Positions 50,715 to 60,326 are shown, counted from the first letter of the stretch. The stretch: 64,000 bases of DNA from CAUZWH01 sp965247665 (GCA_965247665.1 CBDFHH010000004.1:1071843-1135842); one strand, 5' to 3'. Numbers and translations are program-made. Notes: generated from the sequence alone by a model not told the origin.

Positions 50715-52852
50715 TCAGGCGATGGGCGGGCCAGGATGCGGGCGTCGACGGCCCAGGCCCCCTGCCCTTCCGGCAGCACGATCAGCGGGTTGAGATCGAC
50801 TTCGACGAGTTCGTCGCGCAGGTCCCATCCGAGGCGCGCGAGTTCGCGCAGGCTGGTCAGGAGGGCCGCGACGTCGGCGGCGGGGCGGCCGCGCGCACCT
50901 TGGAGTAGCGCGTACGCCGGACTCGCAATCAGGAGTTCCTCGACCTCCGTATCGGTGATCGGGAGCAGACGGTATTCGACGGCGCGTAAGAGTTCCACGA
51001 AGATCCCGCCGAGGCCGAAGACGAGGACGGGCCCGACATCGGCATCGACCTTGAGGCCGGCGAGGACCTCGACCCCTTCCGGCAGCATGCGTTGAAGGCA
51101 CAACCGGCCCTCGCCTTGGTCGCCGCCCAAGCCGGCCTCCGCTGCGGTGAGTTCGTGATAGGCCCGGGCGACGCTCTGCGAATCGGTAAGCCCGAGCCTG
51201 ATGAGGCCGGCATCGCTCTTGTGTAGCGCCTTTGCCGAGAACAGCTTGGCGGCGACGGGAAAGCCGAGCCCGCCGGCGGCCGTAACGGCATCCGCCTCCG
51301 TCTCGACGAAGCGCTCGGCGACCCGGGCGATGCCGTAGAGATCGAGCAGGTCGGCCGCCGCTTCCGGCTCCACCAAGAGCGCATCGTCGCCGACCGGGTT
51401 TGCGCGCCGAACGAGGTCGCGCGCGCCCTCGACGGTCGTAGACCCGCTGTCGAAGTCCCCGCCGCTTGAGACATGAGGCGCCGCCCATCTCGCGAGGTGG
51501 CCGATGGCGAGCAACGCCTCGCAGGCGCCGTGCAGCACGGGTACGCGGAGATCGCGCGGCAGCTCTGGATGGGCGCCCACTCGCGCCGAGCGCGTATTGA
51601 TATAGACGATCGGTTTGTCACTCTGACCGGCAACCGCGCGGGCCGCCTCGAGAGCGTTGTCGCAGTAGCCCTGATAGCCCGGAAAGCGGGCCGTATCGAC
51701 GGGCATATCACCGTACACGCCGACGACATCGACGCCCGGATCGTTGCACAGGTGCAGGAGACATTTCTCCAGTTTGTGCGGCGATACCCCGCCGACTCCG
51801 CTGTCGACCGGGTTGATGCCGGGGCTATCCGGCCCAAGGATCGTGCCGATCGCGGCGACCGTCGCTTCGTTGAGATCGGCGAGGGCAACTCCCACGCCTT
51901 CGCACAGGTCCGCGTAGTACCCGGCCTTACCGCCCGAGGTGCCGATGAGCCCGAGCCGCGGCCCGCCCGGCACGAAACCGGCCGCGAACAACGCCAGCGT
52001 CTCGATGAACTCATCGAGCTCGCGCACCCGGGTGATACGGAATCGCGCGAAAAAGGCGTCCCACACCTGATCGTTGCCGACGAGCGAGCCGGTATGCCCG
52101 AGAGCCGCCGCGCGGCCCCTCTCCGAGCTGCCGATCTTGAGCACCACGAGCGGCTTTCCCAGGTCAAGCGCGCGCCGTGCCGCGCGCACCACCTGAGGAA
52201 CATCGCGAACCGCCTCGAGCGCGAGGCCGATCGTTGCGATCCGCTCGTCCTCGAGCAGGTGCGTGAGATAGTCGGCCGCGGTCAACACGGCCTCGTTGCC
52301 GCGCGCGATCATCAGGCCGGGATGGAAACCGTTGCCGCTCGTGCGCACCGCATCGATAAAGCCCGCGCTCTGCGAGATAACGGCCACGGGTCCAGCGTCC
52401 GCCGCGCCTTCGGAGCCGATGAAGGCGGGAAACCCGTCGAGCCCGTTGATGAGACCGAGCGAACAGGGCCCACACAACGCGATACCGGAGGCCCGCGCCT
52501 TGTCGGCGACGCGTTCCTGCAGCCGGCGCCCCTCCTCGCCGGCCTCGGCGAAACCAGTCGCATAGACGATTGCGGCGCCGACGCCGGCTTCGCGGAGATC
52601 GTCGAGAACGGCGAGCACCGTAGCGGCCGGCGTGGCTACGTAGGCGCAATCCACGGGTTCGGGAATATCCTGGATTCGCGGGTAGCACGGCATCCCGCGA
52701 ACCGACGCCCGGTTCGGATTGACAGCGAACAAGCCGCCGCCGTAGCCACTGAGCCGCAGCGCGTCCATTACCCGACCGCCCGATCCCTCCTCCGATGCGC
52801 CGACGATGGCGACCGAAGCTGGGCGCAACAACTTATCGAGGTTGAAGACCAT
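50711..52852 (-). CDS. NDP-forming acyl-CoA synthetase (alpha-beta fusion)
   Basis: A 713-residue protein. The N-terminal CoA-binding domain (LLRPASVAIVGASEEGSGG, residues 8-26), succinyl-CoA synthetase-like domains with the phospho-His region GHTGSLVGND near 255, and a C-terminal ATP-grasp domain (GFPVAAKLFSAKALHKSDAG near 540, shown in part as AAKLFSAKALHKSD) identify the acetyl-/acyl-CoA synthetase (ADP-forming) family. It would activate the pathway's carboxylic acid to its CoA ester, feeding the enoyl-CoA hydratase and MaoC proteins upstream. Operon with the ABC transporter genes. Confidence 0.87.
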   Translation of the reverse strand: MVFNLDKLLRPASVAIVGASEEGSGGRVMDALRLSGYGGGLFAVNPNRASVRGMPCYPRIQDIPEPVDCAYVATPAATVLAVLDDLREAGVGAAIVYATGFAEAGEEGRRLQERVADKARASGIALCGPCSLGLINGLDGFPAFIGSEGAADAGPVAVISQSAGFIDAVRTSGNGFHPGLMIARGNEAVLTAADYLTHLLEDERIATIGLALEAVRDVPQVVRAARRALDLGKPLVVLKIGSSERGRAAALGHTGSLVGNDQVWDAFFARFRITRVRELDEFIETLALFAAGFVPGGPRLGLIGTSGGKAGYYADLCEGVGVALADLNEATVAAIGTILGPDSPGINPVDSGVGGVSPHKLEKCLLHLCNDPGVDVVGVYGDMPVDTARFPGYQGYCDNALEAARAVAGQSDKPIVYINTRSARVGAHPELPRDLRVPVLHGACEALLAIGHLARWAAPHVSSGGDFDSGSTTVEGARDLVRRANPVGDDALLVEPEAAADLLDLYGIARVAERFVETEADAVTAAGGLGFPVAAKLFSAKALHKSDAGLIRLGLTDSQSVARAYHELTAAEAGLGGDQGEGRLCLQRMLPEGVEVLAGLKVDADVGPVLVFGLGGIFVELLRAVEYRLLPITDTEVEELLIASPAYALLQGARGRPAADVAALLTSLRELARLGWDLRDELVEVDLNPLIVLPEGQGAWAVDARILARPSPE

Positions 52853-52872
52853 CGGCCTTCGCCGCGCGGCTT

Positions 52873-53649
52873 CTAGGCGGTCCGACGGCGGCCGGCCAGC
52901 CCCGCGGTCAGGCCGATGAAGATCGAGACCGCGATAATGAGACTGGAGACGACGGACAACATCGGATCGATCTCGTCGGTGAAAGACGTGAACATTTTGC
53001 GCGGTAGGGTTTCGGTCTTGTAACCGGTCACGAAGAGCGCGATCAGAAGTTCATCGAACGAGTGAATGAAGGCAAGGAGTGATCCGGCCAATACACCGGT
53101 CCATGTCAGCGGCATGGTCACGTACCACAGCGCCCGGCCCCACGATGCGCCGAGGCTCATAGCCGCGACCTCCAGCGCCTCGTCGAACGACTTGAGCCGC
53201 GCCGCCGTGACGAGCACGAGGTAGGGAAGCGATACGACCGAATAGGTGAGCACCAGGCCGAGCTCGCGGTCGAACAGGTCGACCCGGCGGTAGAAGAAAA
53301 ACAGCGCCAGCGCGTAAATGACGATGGGCACGATAAGGGGGCCCAGGAGCAGGCCGTTAAGGAGGCCCTTGCCGCGGAAGGTGCCGCGCACCATGCCGAG
53401 CGCGAGCGCCACACCGACCGGTATGGCGAGGACGGTGGCGAAGAAGGCCACGCGAGCGCTGAGGAGCGTGGCCGCCACCCAATCCTCGGAATTGAAGAAG
53501 GCGATGTAGCGCGTGAAGTCGTAGCCCGGGGGCGGGAACTCGATACCCCCGGTGGTGCTGAAGGAGATCGGCACGATAATGACGATCGGAAAGACCAGGA
53601 ATGCGAGCACCAGGCCGCCGCCGACGCCAATGGCGATCTTGCCGATCAT
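52873..53649 (-). CDS. ABC transporter permease (PotC-like)
   Basis: A 258-residue inner-membrane permease with about six helices and the EAA-type loop EVAAMSLGASWGRALWYVTMP near residue 165 (given in part). It pairs with the PotB-like permease upstream. Family: spermidine/putrescine/2-aminoethylphosphonate-type importers. Twenty bases separate its stop from the CoA synthetase start. Confidence 0.87.
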   Translation of the reverse strand: MIGKIAIGVGGGLVLAFLVFPIVIIVPISFSTTGGIEFPPPGYDFTRYIAFFNSEDWVAATLLSARVAFFATVLAIPVGVALALGMVRGTFRGKGLLNGLLLGPLIVPIVIYALALFFFYRRVDLFDRELGLVLTYSVVSLPYLVLVTAARLKSFDEALEVAAMSLGASWGRALWYVTMPLTWTGVLAGSLLAFIHSFDELLIALFVTGYKTETLPRKMFTSFTDEIDPMLSVVSSLIIAVSIFIGLTAGLAGRRRTA

Positions 53650-53682
53650 CGAGAACGCTCGACATGTCGTGCCGCCGCCGGT

Positions 53683-54567
53683 TCAGGCACGTCCGCCCCA
53701 TATGCGGTCGAGCCCGAAATATCGGTTGAAGACGGCGACGATAATGAGGGTAGCGACCAGCAGCGGAATGCTCAGCAGAACCGCGCCCGCAAAGTTGCCG
53801 TCGAGGACCGCTTGCTGGTGAATGAGCTGGGCGATCATCACGTCGCGCGGGCCGCCGAGCAGGGCCGGCGTGATGAAGTAGCCGAGCGCCAGGATGAACA
53901 CCAGCGTACAGCCTCCCCATACGCCGGGCATGCTCAGCGGGAAGATGACCCGGAGGAAGACCTGTAGCGCCCCAGCCCCGAGGGCACGCGCGGCCAGGGG
54001 CAGGTCGGGATCGATCCCACGCAGCGAGCTGTAGATGCTGAATATCATGAACGGCAGCAGGGCCTGGGCCATGCCGATATAGACAGCCTGGGTCGAAAAC
54101 ATGATGCGCAGCGGCTCGTCGACGATACTGAGCTCGATGAGGGTCGAGTTGACGATGCCGTTTCTTCCCAACACGACCAGCAGCGCGTAGGTGCGGACGA
54201 TGATGCTGATCCAGAAGGGGATCAAGACGAGGGACAGGAGCACGCCGAGGAGCTGGCGCGGCGCGGAGTACAACATGTAGGCGACGATATAGCCGAGGAC
54301 GAGGCACTCAGCGGTTACCCCGAGCGCCATCTGGAACGTATTGAGGTAAACGCGGACGTAGAGGGTCTGCTCAAAACTCGACAACGCCGGTAAGCGCAGA
54401 AAATCTCCTTCGACGAAGAAGCGCACCAGCATGAGCACGATGGGCAGCACGTACCACAGGACGAGCCAGGCACCGCCGAGCAAAGCGAGCAGAAGATAGC
54501 GGTCGGGAACGCGCGAGCGAACCGAAACGGCCAGTGGGAGCGCACGTTCGGACAGGGAGGTGGCCAA
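53683..54567 (-). CDS. ABC transporter permease (PotB-like)
   Basis: A 294-residue permease with about six helices; the EAA loop is LAARALGAGALQVFLRVIFP near residue 190. It forms the channel with the PotC-like protein. Nothing substrate-specific is visible. Confidence 0.87.
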   Translation of the reverse strand: MATSLSERALPLAVSVRSRVPDRYLLLALLGGAWLVLWYVLPIVLMLVRFFVEGDFLRLPALSSFEQTLYVRVYLNTFQMALGVTAECLVLGYIVAYMLYSAPRQLLGVLLSLVLIPFWISIIVRTYALLVVLGRNGIVNSTLIELSIVDEPLRIMFSTQAVYIGMAQALLPFMIFSIYSSLRGIDPDLPLAARALGAGALQVFLRVIFPLSMPGVWGGCTLVFILALGYFITPALLGGPRDVMIAQLIHQQAVLDGNFAGAVLLSIPLLVATLIIVAVFNRYFGLDRIWGGRA

Positions 54568-54586
54568 AGGCTGGGACCGCCGCGGA

Positions 54587-55705
54587 CTAGGTCGGGAGGA
54601 CGCGCGTATCCGGGATGCGCCAGCTCACATCGACCTCGGCGCCGATGTCGAGGCCGCTGGCGAGGTCGTGGGCGGGCATCTCAACCTCGAGCGTGTGCCC
54701 CGCGTTCACGGCGACCACGTACTTCATCATCGTTCCGCCGTAGATCGCCTCTCGGATCGTCGCCGGGTAGCTATTGTAGTTGTCACCGGGCGCCGCGCCT
54801 CGTGATAGCTGCAGGCGCTCGGGGCGCACCATCACCCAGACCTCCTCGTTGTCCGCGAACGGTGCCGGGTTGGGTAGGTCGGCCAGCAGGCTCAGCCCGT
54901 GATCCGAGCGTAGCCGGCAGTCGCCGCTGGCCACGCTGACGACGCGCGCCTGGAACAGGTTCGCGTTACCGAGAAAGCCAGCTACGAAGATGTTGGCCGG
55001 CGTCTCGAACAGCTCGCGCGGAGATCCCACCTGCTGCAGGCGGCCCTCATTCATCACGCCGATGCGGTCGGACATGCTGATCGCCTCGCCCTGATCGTGC
55101 GTGACGTAGAGAGTCGTGATGGCGAGCCGCTTCTGGAGCGCGCGAAGCTCGAGTTGCATCTCCTCGCGCAGCTTGCGGTCGAGGGCGCCAAGGGGTTCGT
55201 CCATGAGTACGAGCGGCGGGCTTGCGGCCAACGCCCGCGCCGTGGCCACACGCTGTTGTTGGCCGCCGCTCAGCTGTCGTGCATAGCGCTGGCCGAGGCC
55301 GGTGAGCCGCACCAGGTTGAGCATGTCGGCGCCGCGCTTCTCGATCTCGGCCCGCGCCATCCTGCGCATGCGTAAGGGGAACGCGATGTTGTCCTGCACT
55401 GTCATGTGAGGGAATAGGGCGTAGCTTTGGAACACCATACCGATGTTGCGTTTGTTGATCGGCACGCCCGTGATCGGATTATCGTCGACGTAGATCTCGC
55501 CGCTATCGGGCGCGAACACCCCGAGAACCATGTTGAGCAGGGTCGTCTTCCCCGAGCCGCTCGGCCCGAGGAGAGTTACGAACTCGCCGCCCGCGACCTC
55601 AAGGGAGACCCCGTCGGCGGCCGTGACTGATCCGAATTGCTTGTGGACGCCCTCGAACCTCAGGCCGCTCGAACCTGGCATGCCGCGCGCCTCGCTACCC
55701 GACAT
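54587..55705 (-). CDS. ABC transporter ATPase (PotA-like)
   Basis: A 372-residue ATPase: Walker A GPSGSGKTTLL (near 47-57), signature LSGGQQQRVA, Walker B LVLMDEPLGALD, switch YVTHDQGEA, and a C-terminal TOBE domain (residues about 285-365). This is the polyamine/iron type importer architecture. It overlaps the MaoC-like gene by 11 bases. Confidence 0.9.
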   Translation of the reverse strand: MSGSEARGMPGSSGLRFEGVHKQFGSVTAADGVSLEVAGGEFVTLLGPSGSGKTTLLNMVLGVFAPDSGEIYVDDNPITGVPINKRNIGMVFQSYALFPHMTVQDNIAFPLRMRRMARAEIEKRGADMLNLVRLTGLGQRYARQLSGGQQQRVATARALAASPPLVLMDEPLGALDRKLREEMQLELRALQKRLAITTLYVTHDQGEAISMSDRIGVMNEGRLQQVGSPRELFETPANIFVAGFLGNANLFQARVVSVASGDCRLRSDHGLSLLADLPNPAPFADNEEVWVMVRPERLQLSRGAAPGDNYNSYPATIREAIYGGTMMKYVVAVNAGHTLEVEMPAHDLASGLDIGAEVDVSWRIPDTRVLPT

Positions 55706-56734
55706 CGGCTCCGGACCGCACGGGAAGAGCCACAGTCAGCTCACCCGTAGTCACGACAGTGCCCTCGTTCTTGTCGTTCCAGATCTCGAAGTCGATCTCA
55801 CCCTTGCCATCCTGCACCCTCTTCGCGGTGGCGCGCCCGCAGAACCGCAACATGTCATTTCTAAACACGAAGTCGCCGTAGCGATTACGAATCTTGCGTA
55901 CCCGCGCCGCCGGGCCGCCCCAGGCCTGCGCCAACTGGATGAACAGCGCCGTCCGCCAGGCCCCATGTCGACGACGTCCTTCAAGCCCGCCTTGGCGGCG
56001 TACCACGGATCATAGTGTACGGCCGCCGGGTCCTCGCCCGGCGGCGGCAGGCAGCCCACCATGACGAAACGAACGAATTGATCGATTCGTAGCGGTCCCA
56101 GCGTGAAGGGCCCCAAGTCATCGCCGACGGCAACGTCATCGAAGAACCGCTGCTTCTCGAGGGTCGGCCTGTCGTCCACCGGCTCGGCCTCCGATTCGGG
56201 CGCCGTGACCGCCGCTGTGGCCGGTTGGGAAGCCGGTGCCCGCTGCAGGGCCTCGTCGCTCGTGTAGAGCACGCTGGTCTGCCGTTGGATGGCGACACGC
56301 ACGGCATCCTGGTTCGTGTAGTCGGTCTGGGTGAACACCAGGAGGAGCGGGCCGAGCGTATCGCCTCCCGTCTCGCGCACTCCGGTGATGTGCGCCTCCG
56401 CGGTAATGCGATCGCCGACGTGCAGGTCGGCCAGGAATTCGTACTCCTGCTCGCCGAACAGCGAAATGACGTCCGGCGGGAACGTGTACATCTCGTAGCT
56501 CGGTCCACGCGCAACCATGTAGATGAAGGAGGGCGGAACCTTCAGGCCGTCATAGCCGGCCGTCTTCGCGGCGGCGGCATCCCAGTAGACGGCATCGCGC
56601 TCGTCAATGGCATAGGCCCAATTGCGCGCAAAGTGCTCGCTGACTTCGTTGAGGCGCTTGCCCGTGGGCGTGAAGCGCTTGCCTATTTGGGCTTGTATCT
56701 GCTCGGCGAGGAGCTTGAGGCCTGAGACTGTCAT
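55695..56734 (-). pseudogene. MaoC-like (double hot-dog) dehydratase with single frameshift
   Basis: The first frame encodes residues 1-260: FTPTGKRLNEVSEHFARNWA, DGLKVPPSFIYMVARGPSY, EYEFLADLHVGDRITAEAHI and, after a linker, EKQRFFDDVAVGDDLGPF through GLKDVVDMG. At the G run complementary to 55961-55964 one base is missing, and similarity continues in the next frame as AWRTALFIQLAQAWGG, RNRYGDFVFRNDMLRFCG and GEIDFEIWNDKNEG to 55695. Restoring one G gives a complete two-domain hydratase-like protein of about 346 residues. Real mutation or assembly error both possible. Confidence 0.8.
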
Positions 56735-56768
56735 GGCGACTTCCGTTCGTTGGAGAAGTGAGCGAGGC

Positions 56769-57647
56769 CTATCGCCGCGGTCGTCGCGCCGAAGCCCCGG
56801 TCGGCCCCGAGCGATCGCGCCACTTCACTGCCGCCTGCGCCCCACGCTTGCGCCGAATGCGCGCCCACTCTTGAAACCCTCCTTCCGTCAGGGCTGAAAG
56901 CACGTTCGCATCATAAGCCGCTTCCATCACCTCTCGCAGCCCGGCCGACTCGAACGCGCGGTTCACGGTCCGCTTGCCGAAATAGGCGGCCTCTGGGGGC
57001 AAGTCCACGAGGGTCGCCACCATATCGGCGGCCACGTTCTCAAGTTCGCCCGCCGGCACGGCCTGGTTGATCAACCCCGCCTCCTCGGCCTCGGCGGCGG
57101 TCAGGGGGCGCCCCAAGAGGACCAACTCCTTGGTCTTCCTGAGGCCGACCGTCCAGGGGAGCAAGCCCAGGGCGATGGCGCCGAAGCGCGCCTCAGGGAG
57201 GCTGAAGACGGTGTCTTCGGCGGCCACGGCGAAGTCGCAGGTGCTCGCAATGATCAGCGCAGCGCCGACGCAGTGACCGTGGATCTGGGCGACGACGGGC
57301 TTTTCCAGGTCCCAGATCGCATCCATCCATTGCGCCGTGTAGTAGCGGCGGTATCGCTTGCTCATGGCGAGCCCGTCCTCGGTCATCACCCACCCGTTCT
57401 CCGCCGGGTCATCGGTGATATCGGCTCCCGAGCTGAAGGCCCGCCCGGCGCCGCGAAGAACGATGGCGCGAACATCGTCGTCGGCCTCGGCACGTTTCAA
57501 GGCCGCGCACAGGTCGCCACGCAGCTGATTGTTGAGCGCGTTGAGCTTGCGTGGACGGTTGAGCGTGATGCGCGCCGCGCCGTCGCCGGATTCATACAGG
57601 ACCGTGGCATACCGCTTGCGCTTGGCGCTCCGGCTCGCGCGGCTCAA
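56769..57647 (-). CDS. Enoyl-CoA hydratase/isomerase family protein
   Basis: A crotonase-fold protein of about 292 residues. ITLNRPRKLNALNNQL, GAGRAFSSGADITD (oxyanion-hole block), HGHCVGAALIIASTCDFAVA and PEARFGAIALGLLPW are all family hallmarks. The start is uncertain: TTG 57647 lies just behind the ferredoxin stop; no ATG is suitably placed. It would hydrate or isomerise an enoyl-CoA in the pathway. Confidence 0.82.
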   Translation of the reverse strand: MSRASRSAKRKRYATVLYESGDGAARITLNRPRKLNALNNQLRGDLCAALKRAEADDDVRAIVLRGAGRAFSSGADITDDPAENGWVMTEDGLAMSKRYRRYYTAQWMDAIWDLEKPVVAQIHGHCVGAALIIASTCDFAVAAEDTVFSLPEARFGAIALGLLPWTVGLRKTKELVLLGRPLTAAEAEEAGLINQAVPAGELENVAADMVATLVDLPPEAAYFGKRTVNRAFESAGLREVMEAAYDANVLSALTEGGFQEWARIRRKRGAQAAVKWRDRSGPTGASARRPRR

Positions 57648-57663
57648 GACAGGCCCTGCCCTC

Positions 57664-57873
57664 TCAGTCCGGATTGGTTTCGACGACAATGGCGCCGGTC
57701 GGGCACAAGGCTTCCGACTCTCGCGCAAGCGCCTCCTGCTTAGGCACGGGAGCTGCGGTCAACACGCGGGTCGCCCCGCCGTCGTCGGCGCGGCCGAACA
57801 GCGCCGGCGCGAGCTGAATGCAGTATTCGGTCTTGTGGCACCGCATCGGATCGATTCGGAGCCTCAAGCTCAT
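57664..57873 (-). CDS. [3Fe-4S] ferredoxin partner of P450
   Basis: A 69-residue ferredoxin. Cysteines are placed C-x5-C (CHKTEYC) and later CPTGAI, the three-ligand pattern of [3Fe-4S] ferredoxins that donate electrons to bacterial P450s. Its ATG overlaps the P450 stop (ATGA), strongly supporting the partnership. Confidence 0.87.
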   Translation of the reverse strand: MSLRLRIDPMRCHKTEYCIQLAPALFGRADDGGATRVLTAAPVPKQEALARESEALCPTGAIVVETNPD

Positions 57874-59096
57874 AGATCGTCCAGACGGATGGGAAAGACC
57901 GCATAGTTGCCCTGCGGATTGTCGGGCTTGCGCTGCACCGGCAGATCAGGATCTGGCCGCATCCCGGCCCGATAAAGCTCGTAGAGGATGCGGACCATCA
58001 GCCCGGGGGGGGCGGCTCCCGCCTCACCGACCGCGAAGCCTTGGCCGATGCAGGTGTGGGCCCCGCCACCGAAGGTCAGACCGTAGGGTTGAGCGCCTGC
58101 GGCGCGCGCCCGCGGAATTCGGAAGCTGTCGGCCTCGGCGCCGAAGACTTCCTCATCCCTGTTGGCGGCCGCAAAATCGAGCAGGATATGCTCGCCTGCC
58201 CGCATCGCGCGCCCTGTGGTCAAGACCGTGTCACGCAGCGTGAGACGATGCTTCGGCGGCCCCGGGGGATGGAGGCGTAGCCCCTCGCACACGGCGTCGC
58301 GGAGAAAATCCATATCGTGGAGCCGATCCACGTCCTCGGGGTGCAGGCCAATCCATGCGCCGAGTTCGGTAACGATATGCGGCAGGGCATTCGTGGGCGA
58401 AAAGAGCCCACCGGTCAGGTACATCATCGCTTCACGAGCTGCGAGGTCATCGTCCCAAGCCTCGAAATAACGCCGATTGCGGATCATGAGCGTGAGGAGA
58501 TCATCGGGATGCTCGCTCGCGTCCGTGTGCTCGGCAGCCACGAGGGCCAGCCGACGCGACCAGGACGGCTTGAAATAGCGCTCGACGAACCGTCGCTTGG
58601 CATCGAGCGCTTCGCGCATCACGCGGGTGCCCTCGCGCGGGGACCAGTGGACGTGGCTGCCTTCGGTGATCAGTTCGGCATCGGCGTAGAACTCGGTTGC
58701 GGCCTCGAGTCGGTCGAGACCGTCGATCCCCGCGATCGCGGCCGACACCGCCAGGTACATCGGCCTGACGAGAACTTGCAGATCCGCGCGGACCACCCCG
58801 TCGGCGCCGCCCCTGGATCGGCAGGCTTCGAGCCCACGGCGGATGGCAGGGAGCAGCACCCGGGTGTCGTAGTCGGCGGGTGCCTCCTTGCGGAACAGCA
58901 CCGCCTCGAGGCGACGGCGCTCGAAGTGCTCGCCCCCTTTTAGCGCCGTCAAGGTGTGCGCCCGGAAGGGCGCGTTCGCGCCCTGCCCCCAACCCGGGGC
59001 AAAGTCCTTCGACTTAAAGATCTCCTCGACTTCGACGAAGGACGTGACAAGGGTCATGTCCGCGAATGCGGGGTCGGCCATGCCCTGGACGCTCAT
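57870..59096 (-). CDS. Cytochrome P450
   Basis: A 408-residue soluble bacterial P450. The haem-thiolate signature is FGGGAHTCIGQGFA near residue 347, and ExxR is in CEGLRLHPPG near 276. The I-helix region reads MMYLTGGLFSPTNAL near 232, where the usual Thr is replaced in the AGxxT area (GLFSPTNA), so proton delivery may differ. Probably hydroxylates or demethylates an aromatic or alicyclic acid before CoA activation. The reductase for the ferredoxin is not seen. Confidence 0.9.
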   Translation of the reverse strand: MSVQGMADPAFADMTLVTSFVEVEEIFKSKDFAPGWGQGANAPFRAHTLTALKGGEHFERRRLEAVLFRKEAPADYDTRVLLPAIRRGLEACRSRGGADGVVRADLQVLVRPMYLAVSAAIAGIDGLDRLEAATEFYADAELITEGSHVHWSPREGTRVMREALDAKRRFVERYFKPSWSRRLALVAAEHTDASEHPDDLLTLMIRNRRYFEAWDDDLAAREAMMYLTGGLFSPTNALPHIVTELGAWIGLHPEDVDRLHDMDFLRDAVCEGLRLHPPGPPKHRLTLRDTVLTTGRAMRAGEHILLDFAAANRDEEVFGAEADSFRIPRARAAGAQPYGLTFGGGAHTCIGQGFAVGEAGAAPPGLMVRILYELYRAGMRPDPDLPVQRKPDNPQGNYAVFPIRLDDL

Positions 59097-59148
59097 CCCC
59101 TCGTCGAAGCCGTAGGATCGTCCGTCACAAGCGTGCGGCTTGCTGGCC

Positions 59149-60090
59149 TCAGCGGGTCCGCCACTCGTTCCAGCGGGTCCGAATCTCGGCGAGCCGCGGG
59201 CTGTACCACTCGGGATCGATGACGACCGTGGTCTTCACGTACTCCGGTGCCGTCGACAGGATCGCGCGCACCTTGGGATCGATGAACTTGTGCGCGTTGA
59301 GATTGGAGACGGCGTAGTAGGAGCGGCTGGCGTAGGTCCCCTGCGCCTCGGCCGTTCCGCAATAGCCGATCACGTGAGAGGCATTCGTCGGGTGCTTGGC
59401 GCCCTTCGGAATGACCATCATGCTGCCGAGATCGCGGATGTGGGTCTCGGGCACGATCTGGAACGGCGCTCCCTGAACGACGGCGTCCCACCCGCGGCCG
59501 GTCCACGCCGAGATGAGGTCGACTTCCTTGCGCAGCATCGCCTGCGTCTGAACGGCGCCCTTCTCGTACCAGAAGGTGACGTGAGGCTTGAGCTCGTCGA
59601 GCTTCTTGAAGATGCGGTCGAGGTCCAGGGGGTAAGTCTGGTCGGGCGGGATGCCGAGCGCGCGCGAGGCGGCCTCAAAATTGCCGTTGGTGCGCGCGCG
59701 GGCGTCGATGCCGCGCGGACCCGGGAACTTCTTCGCGTCCCAGAAATCGGCCCACGTCTTGGGGTGATTGTCGCCCGGCCACTTCTCCTTGTTGTAGAAC
59801 ATGACCCAGCCGAAGGTATCGAACGTGATCGCGTAATCACCCCACTTGTGCTGGTACTGATTGGGGGTGAGCGTGCTCTTGTCGATAACGCTGTAGTCGA
59901 GCTTCTCGAGGTAGCCGCCCTCGATCGCGGAGGCAATCTCGGACGACGGGAGCTTGGAGGTATCGAATTGCGGCGTGCCAGCCTTGACCTGCGCCACGAT
60001 CTGCCCGAGCGCCGCGCGGCCCTCGGAGTAGATGACTTTGATGCCGGTCTCTTTCTCGAACTTATTGAGGCACGCTTCCTCGTGCCCGCC
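59149..60090 (-). pseudogene. ABC transporter substrate-binding protein (PotD-like), 5' truncated
   Basis: The continuous frame starts abruptly as EEACLNKFEKETGIKVIYSE and continues GQIVAQVKAGTPQFD, WGDYAITFDTFGWVMFYNKE, KTWADFWDAKKFPGPRGI and ending RLAEIRTRWNEWRTR. This is a PotD/extracellular solute-binding family 1 protein lacking its signal peptide and first ~30-40 mature residues. Directly upstream lies a tRNA-Lys fragment, so an integration or recombination event cut it. An alternative GTG start at 59997 would yield a cytoplasmic protein and is unlikely to be functional. Confidence 0.75.
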
Positions 60091-60121
60091 TGCCCTCCGC
60101 CAACGCGGGCGGCTGGGCGCC

Positions 60122-60166
60122 TGGTAGGCGCGCCCGGATTCGAACCGGGGACCCTCTGATTAAAAG
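60122..60166 (-). tRNA. tRNA-Lys (UUU) 3' half, probable integrase att remnant
   Basis: The minus strand reads cttttaatcagagggtc, then cccggttcgaatccggg and cgcgcctacca: anticodon loop CTTTTAA (anticodon TTT), anticodon-stem 3' strand, variable loop, perfect T-arm, acceptor 3' strand and CCA. The 5' half is absent, so this is not a working tRNA. Such 45-bp 3' fragments are left where tyrosine-recombinase elements integrate in tRNA genes. Confidence 0.85.
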
Positions 60167-60210
60167 AATGTGTACCGCCATTTCTCGGTGTTGCACGCGT
60201 TTGCACAATA

Positions 60211-60326
60211 ACCCACTATCGGGGGCACAAGTCCCGGTACAGCGTAACGGTTACAGCTAACTATCGCCTTACTTTTGATTGGCAGGGTGGCGACGCCTAC
60301 CGGGTAGACTACGAGGATTACCATTG
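60211..60326 (+). pseudogene. HigB toxin C-terminal scrap
   Basis: The frame upstream of higA reads HYRGHKSRYSVTVTANYRL, TFDWQGGDAYRVDYEDYH and stops at 60326 within the HigA start region. This is the C-terminal third of a HigB/RelE-type toxin (usual end: YDVDLIDYH-like). The N-terminal part is gone, replaced by sequence joined to the tRNA scar. Confidence 0.75.

Noticed and set aside
51473..52876. 467-codon plus-strand open frame
   Set aside because: Antisense to the acyl-CoA synthetase, whose three domains are clear.
60122..60166. Functional tRNA gene
   Set aside because: Only the 3' half is present; no D-arm or 5' acceptor strand (expected aggcgcg) occurs upstream.
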